This document shows, piece by piece, positions 8,583 to 15,489 of a stretch of DNA of 15,489 nt (position 1 is the stretch's first letter; each line of letters begins with the position of its first letter). The DNA lies in the NCBI GenBank assembly GCA_033085395.1, contig JANQBS010000537.1, positions 1 to 15,489 on the forward strand. The letters run 5' to 3'. The notes under the pieces were generated by a model, which did no database searches, was not told the DNA's origin, and worked only from the letters and a program-made list of their open reading frames with translations. The position numbers and the translations under genes were made by a program. Source of the DNA: Xanthoparmelia taractica. Taxonomy: Eukaryota; Ascomycota; Lecanoromycetes; Lecanorales; Parmeliaceae.

Positions 8583-10460
8583 GAACTCGACGAACTCGAC
8601 GAAGAACTTTTTTAATCTTTTTATAAAGAAAAGATAAAATCTTTACGTAATTTAAAATTCTCTTTTTAGCGCTTTTATAATAAAGATAAAATAAAGACTT
8701 ACTTTAAATATAATCGTTATCGAAATAAATAAAGTATTAACGATAGAAAAGAGTAGATATTATATTATATTAATATGCGATAACGAAGCGCTAAGAAACT
8801 TACTTTTATTATTATTATTATATATTACATTAGTATTAGTATATATTAATATTAGCGTAGCGATAGCGAAAGTTTAATAATATTTATAGTAAAAGAGTTA
8901 GAAGTTATTAATAATAAGAGTTAATTAATAACACGTTAGTATTAATATATTTAAGAACGATATTATAATATTAAAGTGAAAATTTATAAGTATATTAAGT
9001 ATTATAAAGAAGAGAAAGGTTTTAAGAAAGCGAAGATAAATTTATTAATATTAGAAGACGCTAGTAATTGTTACCTACGATATCGTTATCGATATATCGT
9101 CGATAAAGTTTTTCTAATAATTCTAATTAATCGAATCGCTATATTATTAATATCGCTTTTAATAAAATAATAAATTAATAAATTAATTCTACGCTCTTCT
9201 ATTATAGAAGTTAGAATAGTTCTATAGAGAGACGTAGAAGCGTAGCTATTAATTATTTAATTATAGCTCGTAAGAAGTTGAAATAAATAACGTATAATAT
9301 ATATATTTTAGAATAGCTAGTAGTATACGCTATAGAAACGATATCGCGTGTAGAAGAACTTCTTCTACGCGTTTACGAAAGAATTAGAAAAATTCTTTAA
9401 TAAACTATTAATAATATATATCGTTTACTATAAATATATTAACTTTATATTATAGAAACGATAGCGTATTAAAAAAATTCTTTTTTCTTATTATTTAAAG
9501 AGATTAAGATTTTTTAATAAGTCTTCTATATATACTTAGCGACTACGTTACTATTAGTTTATAAATAGTAGAACTAGTTATAATATATCGAGTTAACTAT
9601 TAATACTCGAAGAGTATTATTAAGATTATTATATTATAAAGAAAGTTCGTATTATATATTAATAATTATAATTAATAAATATTATATATATAATAGTACT
9701 AACGCGCGTCTATAGCGCGTATCTTTTGCTATTAATAATTTAAGTTAATATTATAAAAGCGACGTTATTTATAAATACTTTATCTTATTTTCTATAGAAT
9801 TTAAAGATTTTTTATATTACGTAATAAAGATATTATATTAAATAATATTTAGAGATTAGAGCTTAAAAGAGAAAATAATTATTAGATCTAACGCTATATA
9901 CGTATTAGCGTCGACTATTTCTAAGTTTAGAATTTATTACGAGATTATTACGAGATTTATAGTCTAAGATCTTAACGGGGCCTTAACGATTATATATCGT
10001 CTTCGCGTATCTTAGAATCTTTATATTTCTTAGAAATTAATTCTATTAGAACTTAGTATCTAATAAAGAAATTATTATCGTATTGACTATACGTCTCTTA
10101 TATTAATTAAATCGCTTGCTAAGCGCTAGCGAATTAATTTTTTATAGATAACGAAAGAAGAATTTTATATATTAAAAGATATAAGATTATTTACTAGAAT
10201 CTTTTCGATTTTTAAAATTTCTCTTCTTTTCTTCTTTTCTCGTAGACTATTAATCTTCGATCTTTAATTATTCTATATCGAATTATACGCTCTAATATAG
10301 CTCTTAGCTATTAGAATCTTATATTTAATCTACTATTTATATAATCTATATTTAATCGCGCTTCTCTAAGACGTCTAGATTCTTTAAGCTATATTATCTT
10401 CTACTAATTAAATCTTCGAGCTTAGACTTTTATAATATATTAATTAAAACGTATTCTACA
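8583..10460 (+). pseudogene. Unidentified degraded ORF region between the two LTR-like repeats
   Basis: Two consecutive + strand tracts are unusually open. The first (0 modulo 3, 8583-9170, about 195 codons) begins with an acidic stretch ELDELDEELF. It contains YNRYRNK and KKLTFIIIIIYYISIS, which probably was a Thr/Ser-rich run, and ends in a stop-free 64-codon stretch from 8976. The second (2 modulo 3, 9182-10460, about 425 codons) includes TISRVEELLLRVYERIRKIL (9338-9397) and SNAIYVLASTISKFRIYYE (near 9890-9945). Interruptions are mainly TAA or TAG. The frame change near 9170-9182 could be an intron or an indel. No gag, protease, reverse transcriptase or integrase motif was found, so this does not look like the internal region of an ordinary LTR element. 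The family is unknown. A minus-strand frame is also fairly open at 10150-10470, but the + strand reading is more continuous. Confidence 0.42.
9350..9368. other. 19-nt perfect odd palindrome
   Basis: GTAGAAGAA (9350-9358) and TTCTTCTAC (9360-9368) are exact reverse complements around a central C. The palindrome falls inside the open tract that reads VEELLLR, so it may simply follow from codon use. Confidence 0.45.
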
Positions 10461-10683
10461 CGATCTTTAATAAAAGATAAGATCGATATATTAAGATTAA
10501 TAATATATATCGACTTATAAGCGATAAATAGAGTAGTTAGAAATTTAACTATTAATTTTATTTATTTCTAGTATTTTAAATTATTCGATATTTCTTAAAA
10601 TCTATAGAAAGACGAATTCTAGTTAAAATATATCTGTAAGGGTAAAAAGCCCTTCAAGTAGATTAATAGGACTCGCTTAATTC

Positions 10684-10730
10684 GTATACTAGACTATAAG
10701 CTACGCACTAAGGGCGAGTATCTAGTATAC
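10684..10730. other. Stem-loop inside the LTR-like repeat
   Basis: GTATACTAGA (10684-10693) and TCTAGTATAC (10721-10730) are perfect inverted repeats around a 27-base loop. The similarity extends outward with small gaps (GGACTCGC on the left, AAAAGTCTT on the right), giving arms of roughly 24 bases. The same structure is present but eroded in copy 1. Such stems occur in LTR U3/R regions. A role here is unproven. Confidence 0.55.
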
Positions 10731-10777
10731 TTAATAAAAGTCTTAAATATTCGCGAATCCCCTTTTTCTTTCTTACT

Positions 10778-10785
10778 TTCTTAGC
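10778..10785 (+). repeat. Left 8-bp target site duplication of the MITE
   Basis: TTCTTAGC directly precedes the left terminal repeat and is repeated exactly at 11062-11069. Copy 1 of the LTR-like repeat has this site only once, as TTCTTAAC at 8409-8416, which is the matching empty site. Confidence 0.85.
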
Positions 10786-11061
10786 TACGGGTCGGAAAGG
10801 TGTGGTATATTTGATGGTATGGGATTAGTTTTTCGAATACCATATCGAAAGGTATGGGATATCCCATACTCCCATTGAGTTTTTAATAAATATATTACAT
10901 AATATTATTTTATATTCTAAAAATACGTAAAAAGCTTAAGCGAACGCTTATGTAATTATAAAATTCTATAAATAGATTAAAAAGATATAATTTATTAAAA
11001 AAAGTTGAAAAAAAGTTGAAAACGACTATGTTCAACAGATACCACACCTTTCCAACTCGTA
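10786..11061 (+). mobile_element. Complete 276-bp hAT-like MITE
   Basis: The terminal inverted repeats are 23 bp (10786-10808 and 11039-11061), begin TACGGGTCGG, and differ at two positions, both transitions. An 8-bp target duplication and short terminal repeats are the signature of the hAT superfamily. There is no coding capacity, so movement would need a transposase from elsewhere. Inside are a perfect 18-bp palindrome (10852-10869), a 7-bp inverted pair (10814-10820 and 10837-10843), an AT-rich middle (about 10880-10995), and a tandem pair of AAAAAAAGTTG (10997-11018). CpA and TpG are plentiful at both ends, unlike the surrounding DNA. The insertion therefore seems to be younger than the RIP, or too short to be a RIP target. 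Confidence 0.88.
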
Positions 11062-11069
11062 TTCTTAGC
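11062..11069 (+). repeat. Right 8-bp target site duplication of the MITE
   Basis: TTCTTAGC is identical to 10778-10785. The LTR-like repeat resumes immediately after it with TATTAATTT, matching 8417 onward in copy 1. Confidence 0.85.
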
Positions 11070-11180
11070 TATTAATTTATTTAGTAATCTAAATAATTAC
11101 TTTAATATCTATATTTATAAATCTCGCTAATTATTTAATTATTATATAACTTTATTAAAAAGAGATCTTATTATCTTATA

Positions 11181-11400
11181 ATTTTAATAGCTTCGTTCGT
11201 ACAAAGCTACTTAATTAGCTATAATAAGTAACTCGCGAGTTAATTTTATTAACTTATAAAATAAAAACGTTTTATTATTAATTATTAGCGACGTTTTTAA
11301 TTAAGTAAGCGAAGATAATAATTACGAAGATAACTCTCGTTAAAATACGTCTACTTCGTAATTAAGTTATTAAAATATTAATTATAATATTAATGCGAAT
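11181..11400. other. Probable untranslated leader of the Gypsy element
   Basis: There is no readable coding frame. The stretch lies between the LTR-like repeat and the gag-like region, as a leader would. A tRNA-complementary primer site starting TGG would be destroyed by RIP, and none is visible. Confidence 0.35.
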
Positions 11401-12500
11401 TCTATTAATACTATCGACGAAATTAATAATCGATAAAATATCGTATTTAATAACTCTATATTAATAAATAAAGATTCTCGCCTCGTAGACTTAATATAAT
11501 TTAACGTTTTTAACTCTTAAAGCTTAATATTAAAAAGTAGTTAATTATTAAAAAATTTAAATTAATTAAAATATAAAATATATAAGAATATCGCCGCGAG
11601 TATAGCGACGATTATTATCGCGATGTGAGTCGTAAGAAGATAAGCGTTATTAAAGTATCTAACACGTAATATCTTAATAATTATAACTTAATAATTATAT
11701 TTATTCGGAATTGCGAGAATTATATTATTTTAATATCTCGTATCGACTTTTAAACGAATAAAGAAAAGACTTATTAATCTTCTATTCTCTTAATTAATAT
11801 TAAGAAATAAATTTAAAGAAATATATAATATATTATTTTACGTAATATCGAAGAATTTATTTAAAAGAAATATAAGAAATAATACTTAGATAAGTTCGTA
11901 ATCTAGTTATTAAGTTTTATAATATAGATCGTTAATTAATTAAAGCGACTATAAGAGACTTATAATTAATTATAAGCTTTAATAATTATTTTATCACGCT
12001 ATAATCGTAACGAGATTATTATATAATTAATACGAAACGTATAAAAACTTTATAAGATAGAGTAATAGAGAAAATTTCTCTAAAAGTAATAAAGAAGATA
12101 ACTTAATTTATTATTTATATTATATTATTATAATAATATTAGAGTATAGAGTAAAGATTATAAAGAATAAAAGAATTATTTACTTTAGATAAAACTCGTT
12201 TTAACGATAAAATAAATAATTAAAAAAGTAATAATTAATAATATATAAAGTTTAAAAAATAGTATATTAAGAATTAAAAGAATTAAAAGAAGAGTTTATT
12301 CTCTTCGACGTTATAAGATTAAAAGTCTACGCGAATTAAACTCGAAGATAATAACTCTAATATTAAGTATAGAAGATCTCTTTTTAAGATTTAATATTTC
12401 GATTATAAATAAATAAGATATTATAAGAATTCGTTTAAATATTTAAATTATATTATAAGTAATAAAATATATTATTAAAACTTTAATAAGAAAAAAGATA
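11400..12500 (+). pseudogene. gag: Degraded Gypsy gag
   Basis: Gag forms the retroelement particle. Its capsid-like part is poorly readable. In the 2 modulo 3 frame, SDYKRLIINYKL (11948-11983) and VTRLLYN-stop-YETYKNFIR (12008-12058) are consistent with a helical capsid domain. At 12395-12436 the same frame reads Y-F-D-Y-K-stop-I-R-Y-Y-K-N-S-F, which fits a CX2CX4HX4C zinc knuckle in which two Cys and the His have become Tyr. The last position reads Phe (TTT), and a TGT-to-TTT change is not a RIP transition, so the knuckle call is tentative. The exact start is unknown. Many stops are present, and the frame differs from that of pol. Confidence 0.55.
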
Positions 12501-15489
12501 AAGTCTAATACTCGTCGCTATAGTATTAGATACGTTATCTATTAAGCGACGATCTCGCTCTTTATTATTAAGAGACGAAATTATTACGTTAAGTAATAAG
12601 CGTGATATTATTACTTTAATAAATATAGATAGCGAAAAAATCTTTATATCGTAGTTCTTTATTAAGAAAATATAAGTTTTTAAGTTTAAATATATATTAA
12701 TTATAATACGTATTATTAATAATTATTAAATATTCTTATATAAAATATATAATTTAATATTTAATTTTATAGATAATTAAGAAAGAAAATAAGAGTAAAC
12801 CTTAAAGACGTATATCGTGAATATACGAGAATACGATCTTAATCTTAATTTTTCTTGAATTTATAATATCGATTCTAATATTTATTAACGCGAGTAATTT
12901 TAAATTTATCGCGACTTTTTCGTAAATAATAAGAAGTAAGAAAATATCGTAATAATAGATATCGAATAGTTTACGTTATTAATTAATATAGTAATTACAT
13001 ATAATTTAAGATAAGCGTATATCGTACTCTTATATTAAATCTTATTCGAAAGTAATAAAAATAGCTACGATAAAGCTATGTGATATAACGTTACGTAGCT
13101 AGACGATTCTAATGTGTCTAATTAGCTAGAGTGCGTATTAGAAGTCTTCTTAAAAGAGCTATCTAATAGTCTTAACATATATAATTAAATCGAGTATCTT
13201 ATAGATCTACTATCTGGTAAGCTATTTAAGAATAATTCGATTTATAATATATTATATAATAAGCTTATAATAATTAGAGATTATTTAAATAATACGCTTA
13301 AAAAGAAATAAATTCAACTCTTAAATAATTAAATTAACTCGTCGATACTATTTATTAAGAAAATAATTAACTCGTTACGAATTTATATTAATTATTAAGA
13401 ATTTAATAAGATAATTATTAAGAATAATTACTTATTATCGCTATTTTTAGAAATCTTAAAAAGATTTATATATGCGAAGTACTTTATTAAGATTAATATT
13501 TATAACACGTATTATAAAATACGAGTGCGAAAGAAAGACGAGTGGAAAATCGTCTTTCGAACTCGCTATAGTTAATTTAAGTATTAAATAATATCTTTTA
13601 ATCTCGTAAATATTCTTATAATCTTTTAAGTCTATATAAATAAAGTATTTAAATTATATATTAACGTCTTTTATATAATATATCTAAATAACGTATTAAT
13701 TTATTTTAAAATAAAAGACTTATATTAAAAATATATACGTAAGATATTACGTGTATTATTAAAGTATCGACTTTATACGAAGTTATCGAAATATATTTTT
13801 AATTATAGCGAGATTATTTTTTTAAGATTCGTAATAAATTAGCGCGATATTTAAATAAATTTATCGCGTATTAAGATTATTACTAAGTAACTCGAATTAG
13901 AGTTTATTAAAAATATATTAATTTTTTTAAAATTCGTAGACTTCTATCGATAATTTATAAGAGATTTTTTATAAATAATTATATTCTTAATTAACTTACC
14001 TTAAAAGATAAAGAAAAACGAGATTAAATTATCTTTTATATTTAATAAGAAAGTATATAAGACTTTTAAAATATTTAAGCGAGTATTTATTATAATATTT
14101 ATTCTAGAATATTATAATTAAAAAGTATCGTTTATTATAAAAATAAATACTATTAAAGTAAATATAAATAATATATTCAAATAGATAAATAAGAACGAAT
14201 AATAATATTTTATTATCTTCTTTAGCTATAAGTTTAAAAAATCTAAGTCTCGTTAAGATATATATAATAAGAAGCTATATGCGATTATATTAGACTTTAA
14301 GAATTAAAGATATTACTTATAAGATAATAAGTATCTTATTCGTGTAATTTCGAATTATAATAATCTACGTTATTTTATAACGATAAAAGAGCTTAATACG
14401 AAATAGATTTATTAGACTAAGTAGTTAGCTACGTTTAACTTTATAATTAAATATTATAAAAAAAAACTTAATTTATTAGATATATTATTAAGAAGATTTA
14501 ATATTATTAAATCGAATAATAGCGAGAATAATAATAATAATTTTCTCTCTATCTTACGAAATAAGCTTCGTAATTAAAAATATTAATCTAATTTATAGAA
14601 ACGTAATAGCGTATTTATTATAGTTAAATTTATAGTATTAACGAAGTAATTAAATAATATTATCGTTATAGATATCTAAGTTATGAATTTAAATAAGAGA
14701 GTACTCGATAGATAGATACGTATTTTAGATATTACGATATTATTTCGATTTTTAGTTTATTATATTTTAAAGTCGAAGAGATTCTATTTAAAGTTACGAG
14801 AATTAATAATAATATAATTATTTAAATTATAACGTAAGAACGCTTTTATTATAAATAAAGAGTAATATTAGAGATACGCTATTAAATAGAATAAGCTTTT
14901 AAAATAAGAAGTCGATAAGAATAGACTACTACGTTATAATCTCGTAATCTATATTTTTAACGATTCTATTATAAAAAAAGAGATTCTTCGTATAAATTAT
15001 AATAATCTTAATATTATATATTTCTCGCGTAGACGCATGAAAGAGAATATTAGATTTAAAAATTATTAATTAAATATAATAATTGAAATAATAAACTATA
15101 TTCGCACTTGCTCTAATTATTAGCGAATATAAGTTTATTATTATAAGTCTTATAACGAGCTAATATTAATTTTATTAGATAGCGTGAATTTATTTTATAT
15201 TATAATAATAAACTTTATTATAGATCTATTATCTATAAGAGATTCTTATATTAATAAGATTTACGATACTATCTTAATTTTAATAGATAAACTTATAAAG
15301 TATATAATATATATAGTAATTATAAATACGAGTCGAAAAGATCTAGTATATTTAATAAAATATTCTATACTATATCGTATTATATTATATTATAAAAGAA
15401 TATTATAAGGAAATTATATTAGATTACTTATAAAGATATAAGATAAGAAATTACTAATATCATGAAATAATCTAAGAAATTTCTAGTAT
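12487..15489 (+). pseudogene. pol: Degraded Gypsy pol: protease, reverse transcriptase, RNase H, integrase (partial)
   Basis: One frame (1 modulo 3) carries every domain over about 2.9 kb with no certain indel until possibly 15400. Protease: LINIDSE at 12616-12636 corresponds to LIDTGSE with the active Asp now Asn (12622); YDLNLNFS (12832-12855) corresponds to the ILGFPW-type motif. Reverse transcriptase, about 13210-13760: ILFIKK (13345-13362), DEWK intact (13537-13548), ISFNLVN (13591-13611, the MPFGL region), and YLNN at 13681-13692 in place of catalytic YLDD. RNase H, about 13930-14560: FVDFYR (13936-13953), the first acidic residue now Asn at 14146, KKLYAI (14269-14286) and LLDILLRRFN (14476-14505). 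Integrase: one zinc-binding Cys kept (15109) and its partner now Tyr (15118); the first catalytic Asp now Asn at 15211; DLLSIRDSYINKIYDTIL at 15223-15276. It is cut by the window end. All active-site losses are transitions. Confidence 0.92.

Larger units (their letters stand above)
10658..11180 (+). repeat. LTR-like direct repeat, copy 2, split by a MITE
   Basis: The left part is 10658-10785 (128 bp). The right part is 11070-11180 (111 bp). The MITE and its duplicated target site fill the gap. Removing them restores a 239-bp repeat collinear with 8289-8527. This copy is less damaged in places and keeps, for example, CGCGAATCCCC where copy 1 has T in place of C. It lies directly before the Gypsy internal region, in the position expected of that element's 5-prime LTR. 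It is equally placed to be the 3-prime LTR of a short element starting at 8289. Confidence 0.75.
11181..15489 (+). mobile_element. Ty3/Gypsy LTR retrotransposon internal region, 3-prime end outside the window
   Basis: The order gag, protease, reverse transcriptase, RNase H, integrase is that of the Gypsy superfamily; Copia elements have integrase before reverse transcriptase. The region is one of the most heavily RIP-damaged in the window: 13321-13440, for example, contains no CpA and no TpG. The window ends inside the integrase, so the 3-prime LTR is not seen. The repeat ending at 11180 is the best candidate for the 5-prime LTR. A primer-binding site could not be recognised after 11180. Confidence 0.88.

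Noticed and set aside
8976..9170. A 64-codon open frame as a separate small gene.
   Set aside because: It is only the stop-free end of a longer degraded tract from 8583 in the same frame, and its apparent start is GTG.
10150..10470. Minus-strand open stretch rich in Arg, Lys and Glu.
   Set aside because: The + strand frame is continuous with about 1 kb of upstream open sequence. The minus-strand opening probably reflects codon bias of the + strand reading, though it cannot be excluded.
48..10808. The inverted pair 48-70 and 10786-10808 as the two ends of one 10.8-kb DNA transposon.
   Set aside because: The repeats point the wrong way: 48-70 is a right end and 10786-10808 a left end, so the element would be inside out. 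The latter also has its own partner at 11039-11061 with an 8-bp target duplication.
15184..15408. A 74-codon open frame as a standalone gene.
   Set aside because: It is the catalytic core segment of the degraded Gypsy integrase, in frame with the rest of pol, and its first catalytic Asp is lost.
1..15489. A mitochondrial or bacterial AT-rich genome.
   Set aside because: The elements are eukaryotic (Ty3/Gypsy, Tc1/mariner, hAT-like MITE), CpG is retained while CpA/TpG are lost, and no intact genes or tRNAs are present.

Overview
The window looks like a transposon graveyard from a filamentous ascomycete (Pezizomycotina-type) genome, degraded by repeat-induced point mutation (RIP). It is very AT-rich. 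CpA and TpG dinucleotides are scarce while CpG is common. Recognisable proteins are broken almost only by TAA/TAG/TGA and by transition substitutions, with few indels. No intact gene, rRNA, tRNA or CRISPR array was seen. This pattern excludes a mitochondrial or prokaryotic AT-rich region and fits an AT-isochore or pericentromeric block.

Layout, left to right. (1) Positions 1-70 are the right end of a small hAT-like element whose other end lies outside the window. (2) Positions about 660-5600 hold long coding-like tracts on the + strand, broken by stops, that I could not identify; the last of them (5043-5600) weakly resembles ORF1/gag-type proteins. (3) Positions 5650-6276 are a degraded small secreted-protein gene with a signal peptide and a C-terminal region like fungal thaumatin-like proteins. 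(4) Positions 6639-7963 are a dead Tc1/mariner transposase with exact DD34E spacing, preceded by three 15-bp tandem repeats. (5) Near 8110 the RIP damage becomes much heavier and stays so to the end. (6) Positions 8289-8527 and 10658-11180 are two copies of a 239-bp direct repeat (LTR-like), with no length difference once a nested insertion is removed. Between them lies an unidentified degraded ORF region of about 1.9 kb. (7) A 276-bp hAT-like MITE (10786-11061) with a perfect 8-bp target duplication sits inside the second repeat and is largely free of RIP. (8) Positions 11181-15489 are the internal region of a dead Ty3/Gypsy retrotransposon in the order gag, protease, reverse transcriptase, RNase H, integrase, cut off by the window end.

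Nothing here is expected to make a functional protein. The interest is historical and structural: nested insertion, two RIP strata, a host-type secreted-protein gene caught by RIP, and a possible non-autonomous LTR element carrying an unknown gene. All protein identifications come from reading translations by eye against remembered family motifs; no database search was run.
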